Source: Amborella trichopoda (taxonomy: Eukaryota; Streptophyta; Magnoliopsida; Amborellales; Amborellaceae). From it: DNA of 64,000 nt. Shown one piece after another: positions 32,801-43,466 of this stretch; position 1 is the first letter of the stretch, and each line of letters opens with the position of its first letter. Position numbers and translations under genes: made by a program. Below the pieces are notes generated by a model that was given only the letters and a program-made list of their open reading frames with translations, had not been told where the DNA came from and did no database searches. The DNA lies in assembly GCF_000471905.2 (NCBI RefSeq), contig NW_006499207.1:2097043-2161042 (forward strand), read 5' to 3'.

Positions 32801-33785
32801 ATGCGGTTCTCCCGGAACGCGTCCTGGCTGTTGCTCCCGTTCTAAAGGAAACCACACTACCAACCCCTCTTGAGTATACACTCGACCCTTCAAAGCCTTT
32901 GACCTCTTAGCCTTGGAAAGTGTACCATGGGTGGAGTGGGCTCAAATCTTTGAAATGTGAGCTATTTACTAAGCTAGGGCAACTCACCAGCCTGATAGGG
33001 TGGTCTAGACATCCCCTCAAGGATCCCAAAGGAGATGGCGGGCATCTAGGTCGGCCCGTCTAAGGAATCGTCCTCATCAGCCACCAGTCGAGGAAGAATT
33101 CCTTAGACCCCTTCCTCCACTGTTGACCTTGTAAGACTTTATCCTTGGCACAGCTCGCCTTGTCCTTTTGTCCAATCAGGCGGACATCCTCAAGTCACCA
33201 ACATCTCGGGATTCCCCCAATATGGGTAACAATGTTAAAAGCACACCATGACGGTCAAACCCAGGGCAAGACCTAAAATATCCCCTGGGCACGTCCAATG
33301 CCGGCGACGACATAAAACGCTGCCCGAAACGTTCTAACTCTTCTTCTCCTCCCTCCTCTTCTATTTTCTTTACAGGTGCAGCTCGACGGTGCCTAGACTT
33401 CGACACTCTAAACAAAGAGTTCGAAGATACCAGCCTCACCATTCTGTAGCAAGAATGCATTAGAGAGATGCTAGTCTAGACGGCTGGATTCTCGGCTGCC
33501 GCCGACACCCTGTCAACCTGAGCACAAACCAAGTCATCTTTAGGCTTATGTTCCAAAGATGCCTCCCACATGGTGCAAATCTTAGAAGTACCAGTCGGCG
33601 AGGGGCAAATGGGTCTAAGGTCGGGAAAGAAGCTATAACCCATACCTCAAAAGCTCAAAGCCCTCAAGTTTTCTGATCCTCCACTTTCCCCCAAACCTTA
33701 ACCTCAAACCTCTGCATCCCTAATACAAGTCCCAATTACTCCTCCACCAACCCAGACCGCACTAGTTGAACGACAAAGTTAGCCA
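32801..33785 (+). pseudogene. Proline-rich linker between knuckles and protease (A)
   Basis: Degenerate coding sequence with P-rich stretches shared with BC 57700-58781. Frames shift several times. A reverse-strand open frame at 33176-33460 is a shadow. No domain is recognised. Confidence 0.4.
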
Positions 33786-34560
33786 GTGCCACAAACTAAA
33801 ATCCAACCAAACCCTATTCCTAAGCCTACCTTACCACCCACACTAGTGACAGGATCAGGAACACAAAAGAATAATGAGGATAAAGTGAAATACGACGTAA
33901 TTGGGCACTTGAGAAAGCTTCCAGCCCTTCTAAGGATCTATGATGCCCTCCTGCTGTCTAGAGACTATTGTATGGCTCTGGTTCAAGCTCTTTCTAGCCC
34001 AAAGGTATACGAGACTGAAATGGAACCTATTGAGGTTGACCCAGCCATCCTGAGTGGGTGCCTGACAATCTCCTTTTTCCAAGATGACCTTCAGTTGGGA
34101 GGCAAATTTCACAATCGCCTCCTCTTTGTGAATGGTGAACTTTACGCCTACCCTCTTAATCGGATCATGCTGGATGGAGGGTCAGTAGTTAACCTGATCC
34201 CAAGAAGGATCCTCACCCGATTAGGATTAGGGTCTGACGACATCACTCCTACCCACATCATTGTGTAAGGGTTTAATCAGGCAAGAGAAAAGCCAGCCGG
34301 CATGGTGCGCCTTCGTCTCAAAATCAGTGATCTCAATGATTACGCTCAATTTCACGTGATCGACACTCATACGTCTTACAACATTCTGCTTGGTCATCCG
34401 TGGCTTCATGACCAGGGAGTAGTTCCTTTCACACTTCATTAATGCTTCAAGTACATCCAAGATGGAAGGCAACACAAGATCTATGCTGACAAAAGATCGT
34501 TCCTTGTAGCTGAGACTCACTATGCCGATGCCAAGAACTATTTCGTAGAACTTTCAGCAT
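33786..34560 (+). pseudogene. Aspartic protease of element A
   Basis: Retroviral-type protease in one frame. GGKFHNRLLFVNGELYAYPL leads to the catalytic motif LDGGSVVNLIP (about 34170), intact here. Then follow a glycine-rich second half with YNILLGHPWLHDQGVVP (about 34378-34430) and CFKYIQDGRQHKIYADK. It would process Gag. TAA at about 34266 stands where BC has CAA, and a TAA before CFKY stands where the family has glutamine. With these two stops it cannot be translated through. BC has an altered catalytic residue. Confidence 0.8.
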
Positions 34561-35240
34561 CAGAAAAGTTAAAGCATGACGATTGGAAGCCTGTGAGAGA
34601 TATAGGACCCTCGTCTCATGATGACATTGAGGATCTGGGGCGAATGATCACGGACATATTCAAAGAAGAGGAAAGATAGGGCAACATCCTCCCCTTGACC
34701 CCTATCCATCCAAGCATACCTTGCCACCTCTCCAAGGCCATGGTATCCTCTTCCAAAGACAAAGCTTCCCCCTCTACTTTTACTCCGCTAGAACAAAATG
34801 ATGAGTTAGAAGTTACTCTTGAGCTCGAGGAAGCCCCAGAGGTAGATCTTTCAGCGCCAAGGGTAACCTATACATCAAACTAGGAAAAGGTCCTACATGT
34901 CCCCATCGCTCTTCTGAGAAGCGAGGTTCGTAACCTCTAGAGCCAATTGGAGGTCATATGTATTGTTTCAAAGCACTTAAAGGGGTTTGTCCATAAGACT
35001 AAGACTTATGACGAGCTTAAGACCAATGTACCTCGAATCGAAGCCAAGGCTCCCCCAGACTGGAGTATTTACAACGAGCAGGCTCACCAAATCATGAGAA
35101 CAGTGAATTATGAGCCCCTGTCCGATCAAACACTCAGGGGTGAGGAAGCAACTGCTCCCCCATTCAAGGTCATTGAAGCCACATCCAGCTGCCATAGACA
35201 AAGCAAGGAGTGGACTATTCCTTTTCGTCTCAAACCATGA
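34561..35240 (+). pseudogene. Conserved post-protease tail of element A
   Basis: The protease frame continues through several stops (about 34680, 34881 and 34938, all TAG) to FRLKP and a final TGA. Motifs: DLGRMITDIFKEEE, SKHLKGFVHKTKTYDELKTN and AHQIMRTVNYEPLSDQ. The last also occurs in BC (60060-60100) and in the fragment at 46700. In Tat elements reverse transcriptase should follow; here the sense frame ends and a convergent gene begins about 215 bp away. Confidence 0.65.
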
Positions 35241-35455
35241 GAGGGAGAAGGCAATGAAATAGAAAGAAAAGTCAAAAGGATTGTTTCATTCACAAATCAA
35301 GAGGGTGTTACAAGCTGTTTTCCTTTACAATGAAAAGAAATTAAAAAAGAAGAAAAGAAGGCATTATCAAAATCGATCAATTGCTTCATTGATCTTTCCC
35401 CTGTACATCGCAACTGATGTTTTCGCTAGTTCAATTTTGTTCTTCAGCTCTACTA
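35241..35455. other. Junction between sense gag-protease and antisense gene
   Basis: Purine-rich on plus (AAGAAATTAAAAAAGAAGAA). BC has matching sequence split between 60241-60323 and 27461-27420 (reverse), on either side of the A insertion. It could hold the ends of both convergent transcripts. No clear terminator is recognised. Confidence 0.45.
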
Positions 35456-38400
35456 CTAGCCCCGCCTCCTGCCCATCAAGGCCGTCACCTCTCCCAAAGA
35501 AGACTGGAGGGCCAAAGTGTTATCAAGAAGTGCTTTATCCCCCACTTTCCAATCCACAGTCTCCTTCTCCAGCTTGTCAAGCTTCTGCATCAACTCTAAT
35601 ATCTTCGACCTCAAAGACATCAGTTGGTGTTGGCGGGCGATGGCTTCCATGGCAAGGGCTGATCTCTGGGATCCCTTGGCATCTAATTGTTGCGATTGAG
35701 TGTTTAACAATTCACGGTAGCGCAGAAGAGAAGTCTCCAAGGGGAGCAACAACGAGCTTTCCAATCGCTGCGCAGTTGCTTCTTCTTGCAGGGCCTTCAC
35801 CCTTCATCCCTCCAGCTCATTGACAACGCTGTAAAAATAAGGAAGGACTTCGGGCGCATTCCCTAATGCAATCCCCCTCAACTGTTGGATCGCTGCTCCA
35901 AGCTCTTCAAAGGATAGCTCCTTCAGTTTCTGGAGTGCCGTCTGAAGCATCACGAAGATAACACTTGACAGCCCGCTGAAAGAAGGCCTGTGCAATACAA
36001 CAGGAGCAACCAAAATAGGAGGACCCCCAGCTATAGCCAAGGTCTCAGGTTCCTCAGATTCAAGAGCAACCTCAAGCTGCTCTGGTACCTCTGGCCCCCG
36101 GTCATGGCCATGTCAGGCTCGATCCTTTTATGCCTAGGCATCGTCGCTTCGTCCTCTGCAAGCACCGCAACCGTAGCTGGGGCAAGGCTGGCCTCCTCGC
36201 TTGGAGCCACTACCTCGGTCTTGAGTTGCACCTCGGTAGTCTCCTCGCTCGGGGCAGTGATTTCTCCCATTGTCCCCTCTTATCAAATCGTCTCCACCTC
36301 AGGAGGTTCGACACCCTTTCCCTCTCCTTCTTCGTCCTTGTCTTCCGCGGTGATCGTTTCAGCGACAGGCTCTCCCATGTGTCTGCCTCCTCTATAGTCA
36401 TGAGTGCTGCCTAAGAGCCCCGCAAGCTTGATCCCTCAGGGCGTCCTACTTCTCCACCCCCCAAAGATCTATCGCTCGAGGCAGCCGTCCCCTACTGCTC
36501 GGATGACCCCTCTTCAGCGCTGGGGGTCCATCCTTTTCTATTATCACGACCTCTACCCGGGTTTCTCTTTCCTTGGCAGGCACGATGAATGTCAGAATTC
36601 TAGAGGCCCTCGCTACCTTCATCGCCTCGTCAGGGCTAGCCTCATCAAGACCAGCCTCAGTAGCCCCGATCATTTCCCTCGGGACTGAGCCCTCCCCTTT
36701 AGCCACAATCAGGGCAGTAGGCCTTGAGGCACTGACTTGAATCTTTGAAGGGGCAGGAGAAAGCTCAGGTGAAGGAGAAGGTGAAGCCGCAAGAGCAGAA
36801 GGTGATGGGGAAATGGTAGGAGATGCAAAACCTTCCGAAGTAGCCGAGGGTGAGGAACCATCTCCTGGCTCGCGAACCATGGGGACCTTATGCCCTTTGT
36901 GCCCCGAGGCCTTGGTTGCCTTCTGGGCTAGAGCATGAGGAGTCACTGGGGCAATCCGCTTTTTCTCCCTTCCTTTCATCAACTCGGGTGTGGCAGCCTA
37001 CTTTTTCTTCTTCACTGGCTCGGGCGCAGCAGCCTACTTTTTCTTCGTTGCCGGCTTGGTCACAACAACCTGCTTTTTTTTCTTCATCGTCAGCTCGGGC
37101 GCACCAACTTGCTTCTTCTTCTTTCTTTTCACCGGATCAGGTGTAGCAGCCCACTTTCTCTTCTTCCCTTTCGCCTGCTCAGACACAACACCCTTCAAGG
37201 TGCCAGACTTGGAAGAACTGGTGGCTAACTTACTATGAGTGCCGCTCCTTATCAGCTTATTCAAATCCTGGACTGGATGCCCCTCATACCCCGAGACTTT
37301 ATGGCTTCCTTCCATTTGAAGATAACAGAGAGGTGGTAAAAAAATACTCTCTGTCTCCTTCTCCATGTTGAGAAACCTCGGCAAGGACTTGTTCTTGACA
37401 GTATGACAAGGCCGCCCGACCACACGCCAATCATGAGGGAAGCTCAGGGTAAAAATTTTGCCTAAGGGAGGGGTCATTGCTATCTTTCACTGCCTGGTAT
37501 CCTGGCTCGAATGGCTACCCTCCCCTTTCTATGTCCCAATACCCCTTTTTCGTGATTCTCCACCAATGCTCGTGATGCTCGTGGGCCTTAGTGGCCCGTA
37601 CCTTCCTGTTAAAATGGGGTAGCACATACTTATTGTCCTTGGTGGTCTCCAAGCATGTGGCCCAGGTGGTGCGAATGTGCCTCGAGAGCCAAATCTCCTT
37701 GAGGGTTCCCAACTCGTCCTTCTTCTAGCGGGTTGTCCTACTATGCCCCTTCTCAAAGAATATGGAGAACGGGAACCCCTAATCTAGCCCATGCTGCAGG
37801 GTGAACCGATGAGGAAAGTAGTCCTCAAGCTTCGTACCATGGACAGTGTGATAGGCAAGAACTCCGCCTCTCACACTCTACATAAACATCAATTCTTTCG
37901 GGTTGGTAAAGTCACCATCTAAGTGGTGGCCCAACTCGTCCACATACACGCAATCTGTGAGACCTCTAACTGAAAACGCCACCCGGGTCATGTGGAGGCA
38001 GTCATTAAAGAACAAGCTGCGTGCATGGCCGAGGGTATGGAAAACTGCCCTCTGCTCAGCAATCTTCAGCAAAAATGGGCACATGCTATCCTCCAGCTCT
38101 CGGGTTTTGAGATATGTATTTAGAAAACAAGCCCCAAGCCAGCCATACACGCAATGGACTGGGAGAGCAGTCTTGAAATCTGCTGGGAAAGCCTCGCCCT
38201 CTTCTATGCCATTCCCTCCTTCCTCCCCTTTATACCGTCTTCCCTTGAAAATGGCTCCCTAGCCATGCTAAATACTGCACATAATAGGTTGTGCCAGCGA
38301 TTACTTCTTCCCTCGTGCCATGTCACAGGCCACATAGAATGTGCGGGACGAATAACGTCTGCCCCTCCTGGTAGGGCAAATTTGCATAGGAAGAGCACTA

Positions 38401-39265
38401 AGTAAGCCATCAGGAAGAGGTGCTCGTTCTCCTTCTACAGCACAAAACGGGCGGGGTTTTCATCTCTTCTTTTCTCGGCGTCAGACCAACTTCATCTGTG
38501 CAGTTGTAGTTGAAGAACCTCACATTTTGGTGAAAATGACTCGCCCACTTTGGGCTCATCATAGAGTCGTTGGTAGATCATGAACAATTCTTGAAGACCA
38601 GCCGGCGGGGCTTCCTTACCCATATTCTCCCCTCAAAAAATGAAGGAGTTTGGGGTAATAAACTCATCGTACATGGCACTTAGAATCGGCGACCCACCTA
38701 TAAAGTGCAAGTCCATCAAGGAAATCCCTACCTCCCCGTGGCCAAGTAGCCATGTGTTACTGACATGGCTCCAAGTCTCCAATAAAACACTTTGACTGTG
38801 TTTGAGTAATGGTCATAGTAGCCTACTGAACACTGAAGGGCAGCCGGTAAAGAAGCATGTCTCAAAGTATCCCTAAAACGCCGTAACACTTTCATGGTCC
38901 ATTAGGAGTACCCCTTTAGGTACTGGTGTTCCCCTTATAGCCGCATACCGGAAGAAGACCATTTCACTCATGGGGTTTCCACCATCTGCTTGTCTAGAGT
39001 TGGAAAGCTCGCATTAGAGGCTTTGTTGCGGTGCAGGCAATGTAGAAGGCCTACCCCCTCCTCTATACTCACATTTTCATCATTATCTTCCCTTGTCACT
39101 AGCTGGACGGGGGTGCACACAAAGGTGATGCTCAATGGCCACCTTGGTTCACACAAGGCTTCAGTGAGCCATATTGGCTCACCTCTCACCAAGCTCTCGC
39201 CGGTGAATGCATCAGCACCAAGATCCCCTTCCCACGGGAGGTTCTTCGCGTTTAGAATGGCTCAT
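35456..39265 (-). pseudogene. Antisense PMD-like gene of element A
   Basis: On the minus strand from an ATG at 39265 (MSHSKREEPP) to about 35456, some 1270 codons with frameshifts and stops. The N-terminal half resembles the plant mobile domain: LETWSHVSNTWLLGHGE (about 38740-38790), FALPGGADVIRP (about 38350) and ALPVHCVYGWLGACF (about 38130-38175). The middle is low-complexity with lysine-rich repeats, APEPVKKKK-like, at 36960-37140, then a Ser/Pro-rich part (36450-36950). The C-terminus (35456-35800) is heptad-like, SLRSKILELMQKLDKLEKET, probably coiled coil. PMD proteins are known from plant transposons, including antisense genes of Tat elements; their function is unknown. Large plus-strand frames across it (35281-35823, 36850-37238) are shadows. 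Confidence 0.7.
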
Positions 39266-40200
39266 GAAGACTTGGCTGTTAGAACAAAAGCAGAGGACGC
39301 TAGGCAGCCACGAAGAAACTACGCTCACCAGGGCAGGACTATCACTGTCTCCCCACTAAGATGCTATCGCCGTCTCATAGACAAGGGCAGAACTATCGCT
39401 GTATGCTGCTAAGAGGGAATCGCCGCCTCGCGACCAACCAGGGGTTATCACCGTCCCACGACCAAGGCTTATTAATGCCATGCTCCAGCTATCAGCATGT
39501 GTCATACGCACATCCCTTGAAATCTGGGCACGCCGCTTGACACTCGGGGTGTGGCCTGTCACCGTGTGTGTAGAGGGCGACCATTCGCTATCCCATGACC
39601 CTTCATCTCATGACTGCTCATCTCCTCCCCCAACCCTTTGGTTTCCCCTCATTGTTAAGAATCCACTCCCGTCCATCGGGAAAACCCTGCCCCACCTTCC
39701 ACTCGCTGCCAGAATTAGCAAAAAACCATCGGAATCCCCATAAGGCTTCCTCGAGACCCTGCGGATCTCCCATTTCCCTGCTCTTCCCACTTCAGCGAGT
39801 TCACGACAAACTCACCAAAATTTCGCTGAGTTCCTGGTGAGCCCACTGTTGTTCTCCCTTCTTCTCCTCTGATAACCAGAGGACTTACAGAGCCCTCTGA
39901 ACTAGCTATAATCCCCCCTTCAACAACAGAACGACCGGAGAAGCGTTCAAACCATAGCAAGGCACCTCTGCAAATCCTGCTAAGGCCCCGAGAAGCCTTG
40001 TTCCTTGCTAAAAAAGCCTTGGCACTTCTCGAAAAGGTGCGCAATCATGGCACAAAGCTTCACGACCTCCTGAAGCTCCCCAGAAAAGTTCCTAACCACC
40101 TGTCTCTACAAATTTTGGCTGGGAAGTTCTCACAGGAAAACCTTCGTCAAAAGCTTCTGGCCTCCATCTTTACAATCCTTTATACTGTTTTACCCTTAAG
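39266..40200 (-). promoter_or_regulatory. Leader of A's antisense gene
   Basis: About 940 bp between the likely transcription start and the ATG at 39265. It is homologous to 25436-26382 of BC. It holds short GACGGCGATAGC repeats at 39290-39480. No gene of its own; short open frames on both strands are not supported by homology. Confidence 0.55.
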
Positions 40201-40227
40201 TAAAACTGTAAAGTGGGGTTTTTCCCC

Positions 40228-40235
40228 CTTTTATA
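40228..40235 (-). promoter_or_regulatory. TATA box of A's antisense gene
   Basis: Minus strand TATAAAAG followed by GGGG, the same as at 8774-8781 in BC, with GGGTAAAACAGT conserved 25-35 bp downstream. It lies about 3.2 kb inside the 3' LTR, so it is not an LTR promoter. Confidence 0.65.
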
Positions 40236-40329
40236 CCCAGCAGTGCTGTAAATTGCCCTCGATAAACACAAAAATAACGCTCCAGTCCCCAGTTCTTGGC
40301 AGTAATAAGACCAGGTCGGGGTGAGTCTA

Positions 40330-40560
40330 GCTCGAGACCCGAGAAGGCTATCGCTGTGCCCTTCACCCAAAGGACTATCACCGTGCGCCTTCGTCAAGGG
40401 CCATCACCACGCGCCCTCATCAAAGGGCCATCGTCGTGCGCCCTTGTCAAAGGGTCATCGCCGCACACCTTTGTCAAGGGTCATCACCGCGTGCCTCGTC
40501 GAAAGGAGTTCTTGCCACGTGTTTTGCTAAGGGCCACCGCCACATGCTTCACTAAGGGGC
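40330..40560 (-). repeat. 26-bp GC-rich promoter repeats (A)
   Basis: Nine or so imperfect copies of GGCCATCACCACGCGCCCTC-like units at about 26 bp, upstream of the antisense TATA box. Counterpart of 8485-8665. Plus-strand frames 40296-40775 and 40321-40530 are repeat-derived. Confidence 0.7.
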
Positions 40561-40739
40561 CTAATGTTGTGTGCACCATCCGACACTTTGTGCCATGCAC
40601 ACGCCATGACACTCCCAATCGGAGCATCGTCCTATATTCTCAGGGAGTTTATTCTCTGCACTACAACCTCACTCCTCATGGAGTCCAACCTCCGGTGATG
40701 GCTTTGTTTCTCATGGAGTCAAATTCCCTGACCACGCCA

Positions 40740-41520
40740 TGGTCCAGATGCACGACCCTAAACTGTACAGTCTGAACTATATGACTTTAAACTGTAACGA
40801 TGGTCTAGTTGTATCACCTTAAACTGCATAGTCCTTGTCACATGACTAAAAACTATATGCCCACGGTCAAGATGTATGACCCTAAACTGCACGGTCCGAA
40901 CTATATGAACTTAAACTGTAACGGTGGTCTAGTTGTATGACCTTAACTGCATAGTCCTTGTCGCACGACTCAAAACTGTATGACCACGGTTCAGATGCAC
41001 GACCCCAAACTACACAGTATGAACTATATGACCTTAAATTGTAGTGAAGGTCTAGTTGCAAGACCTTAAACTGCATAGTCCCGGTCTCACGACTCAAAAC
41101 TATACGACCACGATCAAGATGCACCTTAAACTGTACGGTCCAAACTATATGACCTTAAAATGTAGTGGTAGTCTAGTTGCACGACCTTAAACTGCATAGT
41201 CCTTATCGCACGACTCAAAACTATATGACTACGGTCCAAATGCCCGACCCTAAACTGCACGATCTGAACTATATGACCTTAAACTGTAGTAGAGGTCTTG
41301 TTGCATGACCTTAAACTGCATAGTCCTGGTCTCATGACTCAAAACTGTACAACCACAGTTCATGCTACATGACCTTAAACTATATAGCCATGGTCCAAAC
41401 TATACGACCTGAAACTGTAGCGAAGGTCTAATAGCACAACCTTAAATTGCACGGTCATAGCTGCATGACTTTAAACTATATAGCCATGGTGCAAGTTACA
41501 AGACCCTAAAACTGTAATGC
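40740..41520 (+). repeat. 61-bp tandem array (element A, block 1)
   Basis: About 12 degenerate units with ATATGACCTTAAACTGTAG and GACCTTAAACTGCATAGTCC halves. Same family as 16083-16740 and, in reverse, 5640-6960. Confidence 0.85.
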
Positions 41521-41569
41521 ACGACACGACAAAGGGTCCATATGCACAACTCCAATCAAGAGATAGAAC

Positions 41570-41995
41570 ACCTCCTAGCTGAAAGGGTAGTTCATCAACA
41601 TCCCCAGGGGAGTTAGATGTGTGCAAGAGTCATACCTACCCCTTTAAACCCCTAATGGGTTTGTTTCACACCAACGTCCCAGTAAGAGTCACATCTTACT
41701 ACAACCCACTATCCCCAAGGAGTTTAGGGCCCTTCTTACCCTCTCAACCCTCATGAGGTTCATCTGTGCTCTGGCCCGTCATCCCCAGTAGAGTCACATG
41801 CATGCCATTGCTCATTATCCCTAAGAGGTCACACTGGACCTCCGAATTCTTTGTGAAGTCAAGTCCGCCTGCCACTCCTCAAGTGCCGCCATATCTATCT
41901 AATCCTCTCACTTGTGTATACCCTTAACTATCTCTATCCCCAGGGAGTCAGATTGCTATCCACAACCCATCCCCCATGTTGCTTTACTTACATGA
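41570..41995 (+). repeat. CCCCAGTGGAGT-type repeats (element A)
   Basis: Imperfect repeats of TATCCCCAGKAGAGTCACAT type, as in F at 17760-18220. Confidence 0.55.
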
Positions 41996-41999
41996 CGAC

Positions 42000-42230
42000 C
42001 CACACACTGGTCAATGCTGCATGACCTTAAACTGCATAACCATGGTCCAAACTATATGACCTTAAACTGTAGTGGAGGTCTCATTACATGACCGTAAACT
42101 GCGTGGTCCTAGTTGCATGACTTAAACTGCATAATCACGGTCCAGCTATATGACCCTAAACTATAGTGCATGTCTTGGTCGCATGACATTAAACTACTTT
42201 GCCCAAGTCCAAGAGCCATGACCTTAAAGA
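42000..42230 (+). repeat. 61-bp tandem array (element A, block 2)
   Basis: Three to four degenerate units of the TGACCTTAAACTG repeat. Confidence 0.75.
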
Positions 42231-43454
42231 CGCCCTCGCATACAGGCACACACTATTTACGTGCATATTCAAGCACGCCTTCCCTAGCTGGCGCATTTGT
42301 GTGCGCACACCACCTTCACCATCAATACCATCTTTTCCTTAGTGAGTCTTACCTGTGCTCACCAAACAACAAATTCTTCCGCAAGCCATACTTGCGGTGA
42401 GTTAGTAGGTCACCATTGTTCACCCACTATCCATCCATCATCAACTCTTTACAAGGCAACTTCATGCCATCTTCCCAAGTAAGTCAAAGTTATCATTAAG
42501 CTCACTCTATGGCCTCCACAAGCTGCCATTCACCACCACTATGGTCCTGCAGTATGACCCTAAACTATAGTGCACATCTTGACCGCATGACATTAAAAGT
42601 CTTTGCATAGGTCTTGAAGGCACGACTCTAAATATGCCTTCACATGAAAAAATCGGGCATGATGTACACCTGACAAGGGAACGCCATGAGTAAAAATGAC
42701 AGACGGGTATGGTCACAAAACCGTGAGTAAGAGAGTTATGTGGAAAATAAAATCCAGGCACGATGAAATCCCCAAAAGGGCATCGCGAGTAAAAATAGAT
42801 GAAAAGGGTGGACATGACCGCAGCTCATGAGTAAAAGAGCCCAGAAATAGCAGAAATTGGTGATAACCGTCTTCACGGTGCCACTTCCCTTGATCAAGTG
42901 ACAACCCGCAAAAGGGCGATTGGACCGACAAGACAGGCTGACGCACGACCACTGCCTTAGCCGATTTTCAATCTCCAAACAGTCACAATCTTGGCTTATG
43001 AGGTCTGCCTAAAATCCTCTAAAGCCAGCATCCAATCGCAACACCACATGGCTCATCAGGGAGTGAGAGCCGCATAAGATCTCCTTAGTTCAACAATAAC
43101 AAGAGTCCTTGAGGGTGAGGATGACGACTAAAAGATCCCTCCAAAAATGCTAAGGACCATCACAAAGGCAAGAAACTGACGAAGTACGTCTTATCAATAC
43201 CCCCTAGCCTACATCGGACCAGACTTTCAGGATGGGTCAGAGTCCCCGACTGGACCCCACTAGACGAGACCTACAAAGATACCTTGAGCATCAAAAGCAA
43301 ACCTGGTGTAGCAACAAACAATGTCGATCAAAGGTTTATAGCATTCGACCTTTAGAAAAGGCTCGGTAGTCCCCTGAGGGTGAGGAATTCGACAAGATCC
43401 CTCAAAATTCTTGAATGATTGCACTTCTCGATTCTCTCAAAGCACAACAATCGG
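42231..43454 (+). other. 3' non-coding region of element A
   Basis: Holds a few more 61-bp units (about 42540-42640), ATGAGTAAAAATGAC-type repeats (42680-42850), and a stretch at 43020-43450 that matches, in reverse, 4180-4860 of BC. No gene is recognised; the minus-strand frames at 42507-42978 are repeat-derived. Confidence 0.6.
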
Positions 43455-43466
43455 TGGGGCATGTTG
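43455..43466 (+). other. Polypurine tract region of element A
   Basis: GGTGGGGCATGT directly before the LTR start TGTTGGAAGG. The spacing is the same as in F. Confidence 0.65.

Noticed and set aside
35281..37238. Plus-strand frames of up to 180 residues
   Set aside because: They overlie the minus-strand PMD gene, whose frame has recognisable motifs; these are its shadows.
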